NCBI GenBank assembly: GCA_963750995.1
Contig: CAVVST010000005.1
Location: 1-64,000 of the forward strand
DNA: 64,000 nucleotides
Direction of reading: 5' to 3'
Source of the DNA: CAVVST01 sp963750995
GTDB taxonomy: Bacteria > Acidobacteriota > Vicinamibacteria > Vicinamibacterales > UBA2999
The translations under genes were made by a program, and so were the position numbers. Positions 27,476 to 37,800 of the stretch are shown here, piece by piece (position 1 is the stretch's first letter; each line of letters starts with the position of its first letter). The notes beneath the pieces are model-generated. The model ran no database searches, was not told the origin of the DNA, and worked only from the letters and a program-made list of their open reading frames with translations.

Positions 27476-28555
27476 TCAGCGGTCCCAGGAACCTCTGGCC
27501 CAGTCCAGGAACTTCTTCTCACTCCAGTAGTTCACGATCCTCTCCTGCGGGATCCCCGCCAGCTTCGCGTGCGCGATCGCGATATCGACGAAATTGAGCT
27601 CGGGATTCGAGTGCGCGTCGCTGTCGAGCGCAAACAGGCAGCCGTGTTCGAGGGCGCGGGCGGCGAGCTCGTAGTGAACGTCCTGCCGATCCCAGGAACC
27701 ATCGATTTCGATGGCGACCTGGCGTTTCGCGGCGGCCGCGAACACCTGGTCCCACTCCGCCGCCACGCCGGGCCGCACGTTGAAGCGCCGCCCCTGCGGA
27801 TGGCCGAGGATACAGACTCCCGGCTGCGACACGGCCCCGACCATCCGCGCCGTTTGATCGACTGTTTTCCGCAACACCGAGTGCGGGGAGGCGACCACGA
27901 ATTCAAACAGCCGGAGTTCCTCCGGCTCCATGTCAACGGTGCCATCGGTCCGGATGTTCGTTTCGATCCCCTTGAACATCCGGAATCGGCCCTTGTAGCT
28001 CTTGTTCAGCTCGTCGATCGCCGCGTGCTGCTCCACGACCTGCGCCATCGACATGCCCCCGGCGATCGGCAGCCCGTACGAATGATCGGTCATGCCGGCG
28101 CACTGGTACCCTCTCGCCAGGCAGGCTTCGACGACGGATTCGAGCGTCTCTGATCCGTCGCTCCACACCGAGTGCATCTGGAAGTCGCCGCGATACCGGG
28201 ACCGCGAGGGGCCGCCGCGCCGCGCCAGCACCTCTTCCATCGTCGCCCGGCTGATGAAATGCTGCCGGAAGGCGTGCAGCTTTGCGATTGCCTCTTCCTT
28301 CCCGGCCGCGCGAATCGCCTCGTCTACGAACGCCGAGGTACCGTCGTAAATCAATTCGCGTGCGATTCGATCCGTCGTCGGGCCGATGCCGGGCACGGCC
28401 TTGAACGTATTGGCTTCGATGAGCGGCGTCACATGGCGGTCGAGCCGGAAGACGGCCTTGGCGGCACGCTTGTAACCCCAGGCGCGCTGGCTGTTGCCGG
28501 CGAGCGTGGCCATGTCGAGCAGGAGGCCGCCGAGCTCGAGGTTGACGTCTCTCAT
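27476..28555 (-). CDS. PHP-domain phosphoesterase with N-terminal helix-hairpin-helix region (PolX C-part-like)
   Basis: The product has 359 residues from ATG 28555 (MRDVNLELGGLLLDMATLAG); a GTG 27 bp upstream is also in frame. Residues about 1-95 resemble the PolX helix-hairpin-helix region (AWGYKRAAKAVFRLD, VPGIGPTTDRIARELI). The PHP metal site is seen in FQMHSVWSDGSETL, AGMTDHSYGL, KGIETNI, ASPHSVL, LGHPQGR and DSDAHSNPEL. The polymerase palm domain of full PolX is missing, so this is a stand-alone nuclease or phosphatase-like PHP protein. Convergent to the preceding small gene. Confidence 0.85.
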   Translation of the reverse strand: MRDVNLELGGLLLDMATLAGNSQRAWGYKRAAKAVFRLDRHVTPLIEANTFKAVPGIGPTTDRIARELIYDGTSAFVDEAIRAAGKEEAIAKLHAFRQHFISRATMEEVLARRGGPSRSRYRGDFQMHSVWSDGSETLESVVEACLARGYQCAGMTDHSYGLPIAGGMSMAQVVEQHAAIDELNKSYKGRFRMFKGIETNIRTDGTVDMEPEELRLFEFVVASPHSVLRKTVDQTARMVGAVSQPGVCILGHPQGRRFNVRPGVAAEWDQVFAAAAKRQVAIEIDGSWDRQDVHYELAARALEHGCLFALDSDAHSNPELNFVDIAIAHAKLAGIPQERIVNYWSEKKFLDWARGSWDR

Positions 28556-28591
28556 CTGCCGGCGAGGATATGCAATACTCACCTCTTCGTC

Positions 28592-28620
28592 GTCCGGCTA
28601 AAGCCGGACACTACGTACGA
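28592..28620. repeat. palindrome with ACTACGTACGA tail, second copy of the element at 25700
   Basis: GTCCGGCTAAAGCCGGAC is followed directly by ACTACGTACGA. The same palindrome (one base different) with the identical tail occurs at 25700-25728. It lies between divergent PHP and OsmC genes, so it may influence either promoter. Confidence 0.7.
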
Positions 28621-28647
28621 CTGACGTCTTCACACTGGAGCACACTG

Positions 28648-29091
28648 ATGGCAACGTTCGCGCGGCACGTCGATGTGAATTGGACCGGAACTCTCATGGA
28701 AGGCAAAGGCACGGCCGCGGCTGGCACCGGCGCATTCAGCCTGCCGGTGACCTTCCCAAGCCGGATTGCGGCCGAAGGCGACGACAAGACGACGCCGGAG
28801 GAGCTACTGGCCGCCTCACACGCCGTCTGCTACGCGATGGTGCTGACCAATACAATCGGCAAGCAGGGCGGCAAGGCGAGCAAAGTCGGCGTGACCGCGA
28901 CCGTCACCGCCGACAAGGGTGATGCCGGCATCAAGGTCGTGACCTCACACCTCAAGGCGACCGTCGAGGGGCTCGAGGGGATCGACAAGGCCAAGCTGAG
29001 CGAGCTCGCGACCGGCGCCGAGAAGGGCTGCCCCATCTCGAACGCCATCCGCGGCAACGTCAACATCACGGTCGAGGCGAGCGCGGTATAG
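28648..29091 (+). CDS. osmC: OsmC/Ohr family peroxiredoxin-like protein
   Basis: The product has 147 residues from ATG 28648 with GGAG 7 bp upstream; a longer in-frame start is not needed. The OsmC fold carries the two reactive cysteines: C61 in LLAASHAVCYAMVL and C128 in EKGCPISNAI. It also has the usual R/E pair region PSRIAAEGDDKTTPEEL. It likely reduces organic hydroperoxides in the cytoplasm. Convergent with bacterioferritin, forming a small oxidative-stress pair. Confidence 0.92.
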   Translation: MATFARHVDVNWTGTLMEGKGTAAAGTGAFSLPVTFPSRIAAEGDDKTTPEELLAASHAVCYAMVLTNTIGKQGGKASKVGVTATVTADKGDAGIKVVTSHLKATVEGLEGIDKAKLSELATGAEKGCPISNAIRGNVNITVEASAV

Positions 29092-29113
29092 CGGAGGCCT
29101 GAAGGCCTTCCGG
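29092..29113. terminator. palindrome between convergent osmC and bfr, probable bidirectional terminator or REP
   Basis: CGGAGGCCT and AGGCCTTCCG flank GA. The hairpin starts right after the osmC stop and ends 6 bp before the bfr stop codon. No U-tract; the arms share the GGCCT core seen in other palindromes of the window. Confidence 0.5.
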
Positions 29114-29118
29114 CTACG

Positions 29119-29595
29119 CTATTCGTTGCTCCCCTCTGCCTGGTTCGACAGGTAGCGCTCGTAGCCCATCTCCTTGATCTGGTGGAGCTGGGCTTCGAGC
29201 CAGTCGACGTGTTCCTCTTCGTCCTTGAGGAGCTTGGCAAACAGCTCGCGCGACGCGTCGTCGTTGTTCTCGCGAGATACGTTGATCGCCTTGTTGTACA
29301 TGCCCACGGCGTTGACTTCGAGCTTCAAATCGGCCTCGAGCTGACCCTTCACGTTGCCGCCGATGTTCAGGTCGAGGTACTCCATCTTGGGCGTGCCGTC
29401 GAGGAAAAGGATCCGCTCGATCAGCTGCTCGGCGTGCTTCATCTCGTCGATTGACTGCTTGCGGATATACGAGCCGAGCTTGTGATAGCCCCAGTTGTGG
29501 CACATCTCCGCGTGGATGAAATACTGGTTGATGGCTGTCAGCTCCTCCCGGAGCGCTTCGTTGAGCTCAGCAATGACCGCGTCGTTTCCGCGCAT
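29119..29595 (-). CDS. bfr: bacterioferritin
   Basis: The product has 158 residues, exactly the usual length, from ATG 29595 with AAGGAGG upstream. The four-helix ferritin core has diiron ligands in REELTAINQYFIHAEMC (Glu), SIDEMKHAEQLIERILFLDG (Glu, His and the haem-ligand Met), EVNAVGMYNKAI and KDEEEHVDWLEAQL (Glu, His). It stores iron as a haem-containing 24-mer. Divergent from an aldo/keto reductase gene with 68 bp between starts. Confidence 0.95.
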   Translation of the reverse strand: MRGNDAVIAELNEALREELTAINQYFIHAEMCHNWGYHKLGSYIRKQSIDEMKHAEQLIERILFLDGTPKMEYLDLNIGGNVKGQLEADLKLEVNAVGMYNKAINVSRENNDDASRELFAKLLKDEEEHVDWLEAQLHQIKEMGYERYLSNQAEGSNE

Positions 29596-29663
29596 ACCGC
29601 ACGCCTCCTTGGCCACCGGCAACGGCTGGTGGCACGTTTGCACATCGTACCGCAGGAGCCATC

Positions 29664-30590
29664 ATGGTAGATGACATTCCTCTGCGCCCACTCGGCGCCA
29701 CCGGCGCCATGGTGTCGGCAATCGGCCTCGGCGGCCATCACATCGGCAAGATGACGAACCAGCGGGACGCGATCCGCCTCGTCCATGCCGCCATCGACGG
29801 CGGCATCAGCTTCATGGACAACGCGTGGGAGTACCACGACGGCCGTTCGGAAGTAGTGATGGGCAAAGCGATACGCGATCGGCGCGACCGCGTCTTCCTG
29901 ATGACCAAGGTGTGCACGCATGGACGCGGCAAGCGCGAAGCGATGCGCCAGCTCGAACAGTCGTTGCGGCGGCTGAAGACCGACCGCGTCGACCTCTGGC
30001 AGGTGCATGAATGCGTCTACGACAACGACCCGGAACTGCACTTCGCCAGCGGCGGCGTGATCGAGGCACTCGACCTGGCAAAACGGCAGGGCAAGGTGCG
30101 CTTCGTCGGCTTCACCGGCCATAAGCATCCCGACATTCACCTGGCCATGCTGAAGCACGACTACGTCTTCGATACGTGCCAGCTTCCGCTGAACTGCTTC
30201 GACGCGAGCTTCCGATCATTCGAGGAACATGTGCTGCCGCTGCTGGTGCGCCGCGGCATTGCTGCAATCGGCATGAAGAGCCTGGGCAGCGACGGCCGGC
30301 AGGTGAAGGACAAGGTCGTCACGGCGGAAGAGGCGCTGCGCTACGCAATGAGCCTGCCGGTCGCGACCACGGTCAGCGGCATCGATTCGGTGAAGGTGCT
30401 GCGACAGAACCTGCGTGTCGCGCAAGGCTTCAAGCCCATGTCACATCGTCAGATGAGCGCCCTTCGCAAGCGCGTACGCACGGAAGCTGAGGACGGGCGC
30501 TACGAGCTGTACAAAACGACCGCGACGCATGACGGCAAGGTAGGGCGGAAGCAGCACCACTTCCCGAGTGACGAGGAGTTGGCGGCCTGA
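29664..30590 (+). CDS. aldo/keto reductase family oxidoreductase
   Basis: The product has 308 residues with a (beta/alpha)8 barrel. The catalytic tetrad positions are visible: Asp and Tyr in FMDNAWEYHDG, Lys in FLMTKVCTHG, His in LWQVHEC. GLGGHHIGKM opens the barrel, and the end IAAIGMKSLG to SLPVATTVSGIDSVKVLRQN is typical of the AKR C-terminal NADPH side. GCAGGAG precedes the ATG. It probably reduces aldehydes; substrate unknown. It is divergent from bacterioferritin. Confidence 0.9.
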   Translation: MVDDIPLRPLGATGAMVSAIGLGGHHIGKMTNQRDAIRLVHAAIDGGISFMDNAWEYHDGRSEVVMGKAIRDRRDRVFLMTKVCTHGRGKREAMRQLEQSLRRLKTDRVDLWQVHECVYDNDPELHFASGGVIEALDLAKRQGKVRFVGFTGHKHPDIHLAMLKHDYVFDTCQLPLNCFDASFRSFEEHVLPLLVRRGIAAIGMKSLGSDGRQVKDKVVTAEEALRYAMSLPVATTVSGIDSVKVLRQNLRVAQGFKPMSHRQMSALRKRVRTEAEDGRYELYKTTATHDGKVGRKQHHFPSDEELAA

Positions 30591-30605
30591 TCATCGATCT
30601 GGCCA

Positions 30606-31478
30606 TTATTGAATCAGGAGATGCTCAAACCGTACGCCTTCCTCAGTCCCCTTGCCCGCCTTCAGCAGAATCTGCACGAGATTCAGTGCTGGCCCTTCGT
30701 AGAAAGGTGTGTTCGGCGCGCCCCCCTCGATCGGCGACCTCGTCAGGTAGATGTCGCTGATCAATCCGTCGCGCAGCAGCGCGGTGGCGGTGCGGCGGCC
30801 GCCGATCGCCGAAATGACGTGCAACCCACGTTGGTGCAGGTACCGCATTGCGGCAGGCAGCGAGACGGGATCGCCGGCGTCGACGACATCGACCCACGGC
30901 CGATCGTGCAGTTTCGCGCGAAGGCCGGCGACGACCGGAGACTTCGTGACCAGGTACACCGGCAGCGTGGGCTCCTCGAACATGAGCCCGCGTTCGATCG
31001 GCACGTTGCCGCTGTCGGTCACGACGACCTGCGCCGGGTGGCGGCTCTTGCCGCGCGAACAGCGAAGTTCGACCAGCTTCGGATGCCAGATCGAAAAGAC
31101 CATCGACGCGCTCCGTGCGGTCGCGGCGCCGGCCAGCACCGCGTCCGCATCGACTCGCGAGAGGCCCTCGTAGATCAGATGCTTGTCGGTATTCCCGCCG
31201 CCGAGCGTCGAGGGGTCGTCGGCCACGGTGTTGCCGTCGCGCGACTGGACGAATACGAGGTTGGTGAGCGGGAATTCCCCGGGGCGTTCGCGAACCCGGT
31301 AGAAATCGCCGTCGAACAGCCGGCAGGTCCACTCGTTGCCGAGCGAAACCAAATCGTAACCGGCGGATGCATCCTTGATGGTGTAAAAACCGGACAGGGA
31401 GGCCGTCAGGGCCTCCTTTTCCCTGCGTTGGCAATAGGTTTCGAAGCGGGTCACGTTGGCACGAGAAGCGCAACTCAT
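30606..31478 (-). CDS. RibD C-terminal/dihydrofolate reductase-like protein
   Basis: The product has 290 residues. The core (about 70-285) resembles the RibD reductase domain: FPLTNLVFVQSRDGNTV, GLSRVDADAVLAGAATARS, VVVTDSGNVP, HVISAIGGRRTATALLRDGLISDIYLT. It would use NADPH on a pyrimidine or pteridine-like substrate. The first 65 residues (YTIKDASAGYDLVSLGNEW) are unusual and not part of RibD. No riboflavin genes are near, so the substrate is open. Convergent to the aldo/keto reductase and divergent from a TPR protein. Confidence 0.8.
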   Translation of the reverse strand: MSCASRANVTRFETYCQRREKEALTASLSGFYTIKDASAGYDLVSLGNEWTCRLFDGDFYRVRERPGEFPLTNLVFVQSRDGNTVADDPSTLGGGNTDKHLIYEGLSRVDADAVLAGAATARSASMVFSIWHPKLVELRCSRGKSRHPAQVVVTDSGNVPIERGLMFEEPTLPVYLVTKSPVVAGLRAKLHDRPWVDVVDAGDPVSLPAAMRYLHQRGLHVISAIGGRRTATALLRDGLISDIYLTRSPIEGGAPNTPFYEGPALNLVQILLKAGKGTEEGVRFEHLLIQ

Positions 31479-31505
31479 GCCACTATGAACTCAACAGGTC
31501 AGCTT

Positions 31506-32096
31506 ATGAAAACGATCGCACTTGTCCTAGTCCTGTTTCCGACGGTCGCCGTGGCACAGGATGCCGCCCAAGTCAGGCGATTGTTCGAAGCCGGCCAGTA
31601 CCAACAGGCGATCGAGACCGCCGACGCGGCGGCTGCGCCGGAAGCGCTGTATACCGCCGCGCAGAGCCATCAGAAGCTGGGCGCCTCGGCCGAAGCACGC
31701 GGCACCTACGCGCGGCTGGCCGACCGGGGCGAGGATGATCCGTGGCACTTCATCGGCCTGTCCGGGCAGCAGCTCGTCGACGGCGACACGGACGGCGCGC
31801 TCGCATCGGCGCAGCAGGCCGTGCAGATGGCTGGCGGCATTTCCGAGTCTCATTACCAGGTTGGACTGGTCTACGCGAAACGGCAGGACTGGCGCGAGGC
31901 GGCGGAGGCGTTCGATCGCGCCGTCGATCTCAACCCGGCAAACGCCTACGCCCACTACTACGGCGGGCTGATGCAGTACCGCGCCGGCCGGCCCGATCGG
32001 ATGGCCAACCACTTCGAGCAGTTCCTCAAGCTCGCGCCGGAAGCGCCCGAGCGCCCCGAGGTGCTGCAAATCATGAAGACGGTGCGAGGGCGGTAA
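31506..32096 (+). CDS. exported TPR-repeat protein
   Basis: The product has 196 residues from ATG 31506 (MKTIALVLVLFPTVAVAQ), giving a signal peptide of about 18 residues; an ATG 21 bp upstream is in frame. Several tetratricopeptide repeats follow: AAQVRRLFEAGQYQQAIETAD, LYTAAQSHQKLGASAEARGTY, YQVGLVYAKRQDWREAAEAFDRAVDLNPANAY, YYGGLMQYRAGRPD. It is probably a periplasmic scaffold. It converges on the Omp85 fusion gene; a functional link to that assembly machinery is possible but unproven. Confidence 0.85.
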   Translation: MKTIALVLVLFPTVAVAQDAAQVRRLFEAGQYQQAIETADAAAAPEALYTAAQSHQKLGASAEARGTYARLADRGEDDPWHFIGLSGQQLVDGDTDGALASAQQAVQMAGGISESHYQVGLVYAKRQDWREAAEAFDRAVDLNPANAYAHYYGGLMQYRAGRPDRMANHFEQFLKLAPEAPERPEVLQIMKTVRGR

Positions 32097-32116
32097 CCAC
32101 CATCGATCCTCAAATC

Positions 32117-34852
32117 CTAGAAGGCCTGTCCAATTCCGAAAATCCACCGGCCGGTCGCTCCGGCCGGTGCGTTCCACACCGGCTTCGCGAAATCCACCCT
32201 GAGCAGCGCGAACGGCGTCGCCAGCCGCAATCCGAATCCCAGTGATCCCACCAGGTCTCTCACGGTGGCGTCGCGCGGCCGCGTGAACACGTTTCCCCCG
32301 TCCACGAACAACACGCCACGGAGCCAGCGGTAGAGCGGCACCCGCGCTTCCTGGTTCAGGACAAGCAGCAGGCGTCCGCCTTCCGGCTCGTCGAAGAAGA
32401 AATCGCGCGGGCCGAGGCTGTCTTCGTCAACCCCTCGCACCGTTCGCGCGCCGCCGACGAAGAACAGCTCGGTCGTGAGGAGATCCTGCCCGCCCAGCGG
32501 TGAGACCACTCCAAAGCGCGCGGCCGAAGCAAACACCACCTGCCGCCACGGACGGAAGTGGTAGCCCTGTACCAGTTCGCGCACGAAGCGGATGTCCGAC
32601 CCGATACTCGCCGGTGCATCCTCGAGGCTTCCAGACACGAGCGTCCCCCGAGTCGTATCGACAGGGTCGTCGCGTGTGTCCCACGCCGCAGCGGCCGTCA
32701 GCCTGGCGATGTTGATCGTGATATTGAGGGGCCCGACCGGATCGCCCGGCAGCGCCGGAGTCGTGTCGAACGTGTGGTTCCGCTCGAAGGTGTACGCGTA
32801 CGAGAGAGTCAGGTTGCGCGCGACGCGGCTGCGCTGCTCCCAGGTGATGCTGCTCGTGTCGGTCACGAGCGTCACGGCGGCGGAATCGACCCGTGAACGC
32901 TCGGCGATGAGCGACGAGCCGATCGGCCAGCCCAACAGGCTGCCGGTGTTCAGGAATACCCGTCCGACGCGTTCCCTCCGCTGCCATTCCAGCGCGCCAC
33001 CGAGGGTGATGGCCTTGCCGAACAGCGTCCGGCGCGTGACATCCGCGGACAATCCTGGCGTGAGGTCTCGCCCCGTCACCGAATCTTCGGGCCTGGTCTC
33101 CGCGACCTGGAAGCCGTACCGCAGGCGCAGCGCAGGCCACTCTTCGACGGCAATCCGCAGCCGAATCGGCAGAGTCTGCTCCACCGAGTCTCCCGGAGAC
33201 ACCGGCGCCGCCTCAGACACGACGTCAACGCGCCGGAACAGTCCCATGTCGAGGACACGTGTTCGCGCCTGCAGCAGCTCTTCAGGTGTCACCGGCTCGC
33301 CGGGCTCGAGACCCAGTGTCTGGACGACCACGTCGGCGTCAACCGCGCGATTGCCAGTCACCACGGCCTCGCCCAACACCTGCTGCGCTCCTTCGCTCAC
33401 GACGAACGTGAGGGCAACGCCGGTCCCCTCCGCCGGGATATCGGGCTTTACGATCACCGTCGCCGCCGGGAACGCTTCACGTCGATACCGGGCCACGAGA
33501 CGATCCCGGGCGGCGTCAACCGCGACGGCATCGTACGGCGCGCCGTCTGTGAGCGCAACCGCCTCGCGGCGCGCCTCCTCGGCAAGCCGCATCGCCCCGG
33601 AAAAGGTGATGCTCGCAATCGAGAACGCGGGACCGCTGTCCACCGTCAGCGGAACGATCGCGGTGTCGCCATCGAACAGCGGCGCGCCGGCGGTCACGCG
33701 AGCGCGGAGATATCCCTGGCTGCGGAGATATTCCGCGGCTCCGCGCTCAACCGCGCCCGGATCTGACACCGCCCGTGCGACCAGGCCCTGCTCTTCGAGC
33801 CGCGCGATAATCGCACCGGCCAGCGCCTCGTCCTCTCCGTCAACCCGAACCGTGGTTCGCGACGTCTGGCTGCCGCGCTCGACCATGATCGAGAGCGTCC
33901 TGGTCGCCCCGTCTTCCGCAATCGTGGCGTTGACCACCGGCTGCAGATAACCGTCAGCGGCGAGTCTCTCGCGGATGATCTGGGTGGCTTCGTCCTGGAG
34001 GAAATCGTCGAAGGCCGACTGCGCCCACGCCGTCGCCAGCCGGGTACGAAGCGCCCCGTCCAGATCGATCCCCGTCACGACGATCTGCGTCGACGGTCCG
34101 GCGGTGATCTGGTAGTCGAGGTCGATGCCGTCGGCGCTCTCCGTGCGTTCCGGCGTGATGCGGGCGGTCAGATAGTCGGCCTCGAAATACAACGCCTCGA
34201 GGCGGTCGCGATCCTCCTGCCACGCGACGAAATCAAACCGATCGCCCGGGCCCAGTCGCAGAACGCTCCGAACCCGTTCTTCAGGCAGCCCGAGATCGCC
34301 GGAGACTCTCACCGTTGCGACGCGCGGGGGTGGCGGACGCGATACCGCGGCCGCCTGCACAACACGCGGGGGCCCACCGAACGCCACGTCGTGGCGAAAC
34401 CCGTACGATCGAAGGTCGTCATCGTCAGACACGAACCGCAGCTCGAGGCCGCGCCGGGGGAGGTACTCGATAATCCACGTCTGCGCATCGCTGTCGCGCA
34501 GGCTCTGCGAGTAGGTCAGCTCAAGGTCCGGACCGATACTCTTGCCAAACGTCAGCCTCGTCGTCGGATCCACCTGAGCCGCCACCGCGATCGGATCCTC
34601 TCGCAGCGTCGTCGTCTCGGGGCCGCCGAGGCGAATCGTGTCGAGGCCAATGGCGCGACCCGCAAACCCCAGCACCTCGCCGGAAAGGTTCCCGAGAACC
34701 TGCGTCCCGACGAAAGCCGCGTCGCTGGCGTTGAGTGCATCGAACGGCCGCCCGTAAGAAGCAGCGACACGCGGTCTGACCTCGGTGAGCTCTGGATTCG
34801 ACGGCGAACTCAGCGTGGGAGTGGGATTTTCCGCCGGCCCCGACAACGTCAA
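32117..34852 (-). CDS. TamB C-terminus fused to five POTRA domains and an Omp85 (TamA/BamA-type) barrel
   Basis: This is the intact 3' frame of the giant gene that starts at 38738. Residues about 1-160 are the conserved TamB C-terminus (VAASYGRPFDALNASDAAFV, GLDTIRLGG, LTFGKSIGPDLELTYSQSLRDSDAQTWIIEYLPRRGLELRF). After a PPPP linker come five POTRA-like units (starting ATVRVSGDLG, TQIVVTGIDLD, TTVRVDGEDEA, IASITFSGAMR, GEAVVTGNRAV). Then a 16-strand-type Omp85 barrel with the VRG loop (ARTVRGVDEDSLGP) and terminal Phe (FGIGQAF). It would insert outer-membrane proteins or support lipid flow. No stop or start separates the TamB and Omp85 parts. Confidence 0.85.
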   Translation of the reverse strand: MTLSGPAENPTPTLSSPSNPELTEVRPRVAASYGRPFDALNASDAAFVGTQVLGNLSGEVLGFAGRAIGLDTIRLGGPETTTLREDPIAVAAQVDPTTRLTFGKSIGPDLELTYSQSLRDSDAQTWIIEYLPRRGLELRFVSDDDDLRSYGFRHDVAFGGPPRVVQAAAVSRPPPPRVATVRVSGDLGLPEERVRSVLRLGPGDRFDFVAWQEDRDRLEALYFEADYLTARITPERTESADGIDLDYQITAGPSTQIVVTGIDLDGALRTRLATAWAQSAFDDFLQDEATQIIRERLAADGYLQPVVNATIAEDGATRTLSIMVERGSQTSRTTVRVDGEDEALAGAIIARLEEQGLVARAVSDPGAVERGAAEYLRSQGYLRARVTAGAPLFDGDTAIVPLTVDSGPAFSIASITFSGAMRLAEEARREAVALTDGAPYDAVAVDAARDRLVARYRREAFPAATVIVKPDIPAEGTGVALTFVVSEGAQQVLGEAVVTGNRAVDADVVVQTLGLEPGEPVTPEELLQARTRVLDMGLFRRVDVVSEAAPVSPGDSVEQTLPIRLRIAVEEWPALRLRYGFQVAETRPEDSVTGRDLTPGLSADVTRRTLFGKAITLGGALEWQRRERVGRVFLNTGSLLGWPIGSSLIAERSRVDSAAVTLVTDTSSITWEQRSRVARNLTLSYAYTFERNHTFDTTPALPGDPVGPLNITINIARLTAAAAWDTRDDPVDTTRGTLVSGSLEDAPASIGSDIRFVRELVQGYHFRPWRQVVFASAARFGVVSPLGGQDLLTTELFFVGGARTVRGVDEDSLGPRDFFFDEPEGGRLLLVLNQEARVPLYRWLRGVLFVDGGNVFTRPRDATVRDLVGSLGFGLRLATPFALLRVDFAKPVWNAPAGATGRWIFGIGQAF

Positions 34853-37800
34853 CCTCGATCTCCTCGCCGCCGGCGCGCGTCGTGGCCTGAATATTCAGGA
34901 CCGGCTCGATCGTGACGGGGTTCGCGAAATCAATCGTGCCGAATGTGATCGTGTAGACGTTCCTGCCGACGAACAGCTGACCGCCCTCTCGAAGTTCCGC
35001 CCGGCCGGTGACCGAGGGCGCAGCCGCCGTCCCCACGATTTCAAGGTCGGCGCCAAGCTGGAAACGCCCGTAGTTGTTGTTGACGATGATGTCCTCGTCG
35101 GTGAGAAGCGCGATATCGAGCGCCAGCGCCTCGAGGAGAGGAGACGAGGTGGCCGTGGTTCCAACGGCCAGCGTCTGCGCCCGCATCCCGGCCAGGAGCC
35201 CCGTCACCACCGCGAGCGGCTCGCGATACGAGCCGCGCACGACCGTCACCGTGCCCGTCAGTCGTCCAGCGGGCTCGGGAATGACCTTCAGCGCCAGATC
35301 CAGGTCGGCATCAACCTCGCTGCGAAGCCCCTCGGGAAACTCCAGCGCCATCCCACCGATCGCCGCCGACAGCTGCACGTCGAGGCCCTGCTCCAAGCTG
35401 TAATCGATTCCGCCGGTGCCGCTCAGCGTGCCGCCGTTAACCGTACCGGTGAGCGCGGTGATGCGCGCGCTCGTCCGGTTGACCACGCTCCGCATGGTGA
35501 GGTCGGTCGCCACGACGCGCGGTTCAGCCAGCCGAAGCTCTCCGTCGGCCAGCGTCAAATCGCCGTCGATCCGCGGATCGTCGATCGGACCGGTAATCGA
35601 CAGCCGAGGCTCCAGGCGTCCCGCGGTCGTCATGCCCGCGTCACGGACGAAGGGCGTCAGCATCCGCAGATCAACCAGGCCGTTGGCAAGAATGGCGGCC
35701 TGGCGATCTTCGAGCCTCACCTGCCCCCGGAGGTTGAGCGAGGCGCCCTGCCCGACCCAGTCCCACGCCTCGATCCGCGCGAAGCCGTCGCGGGCGACGA
35801 TCCGTGTCGGCGTGCGCTGGGCCACGGGAAGGTCGGCGATGCGCACGTCGAGACGATCGAGCCGCAATTCCCCCGTCAGATCTGACAGGTTCGGTGTCGC
35901 GCTCGCGGCATCGAGCGTGGCATCGACCGAACCTTCGAGCTGTTCCGCCGTGGCCGGATCGACAAAAGGCGCGAGGATCGCCGCCGTCATGTTGGCCGCC
36001 TGCGCATGGATCACGGCATCGCCCGGCGGCCCGACCGCGGAGGGAATCGCCCACGACAGCGGGGCACGGCCGGTCACCGTGACCCTGGCCTCCTGGAACG
36101 ACGCGGCGCCTTCCCGCAGTTCGAGCCAACCGTTCTCCGCGTGCGCGCGCAGCGCCAGGCCTGACACTGGCGGCAGATCCCTGAGCGTGACCGAGCCTGG
36201 ACCAAGTTCGAGGTCGGCCGCGACGAGTGGTGACTCGAACGATCCGTTGACGCGGGCGAGCAGCGCGACCGGGCCGGTGCCGCCTTCGATGGGCACGTCA
36301 GTGAGTCCGGTCGCCGCGGCCGCACGCGCCACCTCGCCGACCTCTCCGGTCAGCGTCACGAGCACGCCCGAGCCGGCCCGCGCGGGCTCGAACGCGTCGA
36401 GGTCTCCCGACGCCGAGAGCCGCGTTTCGCCGGCGTCCACCTCGAGACTGTCGACGAAGACGCGCTCGCGCTCGTACCTGACCTTCGCCGGGCTGGCCAG
36501 ACGCAGAGGCGAGGTTGCCCGCCATCGCATCCAGCGCCGTGATGTCGAGCTGTCCGGCGCCCGTGCGCCACGTCTCCAGCGGACCGTCGAACCGAATCGC
36601 GAGCCCCGCGGTTCCAGTCACGGGCGTCGGGGTTTCGATGCCCTGCAGTGCACGCGCAAGGTCGAGACGTCCGGCATTGAGGGTCACGGCAGCACTGTAT
36701 GGCGCGTTCAGCTCGACGCGTCCGGTGGCGGTGGCATCGAATTCCGGTACGCGCGCGTTGATATGCGCGATCTGGCCGTCGAGCTCCACGGCCGCATCGA
36801 CGGTTCCGAGCGCCGTCTCCTGCCAGGTGGCATCACTCACTGTCAACGTGCCAATGCCGCGCGGCGCGGTGGTGGTGCCGGAGCCTTCGAAGGTCAGGTT
36901 GACGCGGCCCGAGAGCGGCTGTTCAGCCGTTGGCACGAGCCGCCAGTCATTCCCCCCAAGCGACACCATGTACATCCCGCTGTCGATGTCGTAGGTACCG
37001 TGTCCGGTAATCGCGCCCGGCATGCCTGGCTGGTTCGCCGACAGTTCCGTGAGGACGATCGAGGTACCGCTGAGCGCTGCGATCGCGTGCACGTCATTGA
37101 GCGTCTGGTCCGCGATCACGACGACCGGCGCGTCGATGCGCAGGTCCAGCATCGACCCGATCGGATACCCGGTTATCTCACCCGTCAGCGACGGCGCAGA
37201 GATCTGCGACGCGCGCAGGTCTCTCGCCGTCAGCATCCCGTTCACCGAAGGTGCGGAGACCGTACCGGACAGATCGAAATCGGCCTCGAAGACGCCGGAC
37301 GTCAACGTATCGGAGCGGGACATCGGCGACCCCAGTTGCACGCAGCGCCGACAGCAGCGCAGGCAGATCGGTTTCGTCCACCTGCAGCGTTCCGGTGAGT
37401 TCGCGTAAAGGCGGGCCTTCAGGTCCGCCCAGTGGCCCCCTGTGCGACGATGCGCGCTGGCAACGCGCCGGCAAGCCGCGGCCGCCCCTCCAGCCTCCAC
37501 CGGCCGTCGCGCAGGTCCAGGAGGAGATTGCCGCCCACGGAAATGCGGCCGCGGGCATTGCGCCCCGGCGACAGATCGAGCCTCGCGGCGCCCAGCCACG
37601 TGGACATGTCGGACAGCACGCCCTGGAGATTGAACCGGCCCGAGGCCACCGCCGAGGGAAGCAGCTCGGCCTCGGGTGCGGCCGCACGCGCGGCGAGCGC
37701 CGCGTCAATGCCCGTCCATGTCCCGGTCAGGCTGGCGCTGGCGCCGGTCTCGAACGGAACCGCCGCCGCCGCCGTGACGGTGCCGTTCGCAAATCCGAAC

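Noticed and set aside
35416..37398. 660-residue plus-strand frame over TamB
   Set aside because: Ser/Arg-rich shadow; the minus strand carries the TamB sequence across frames.
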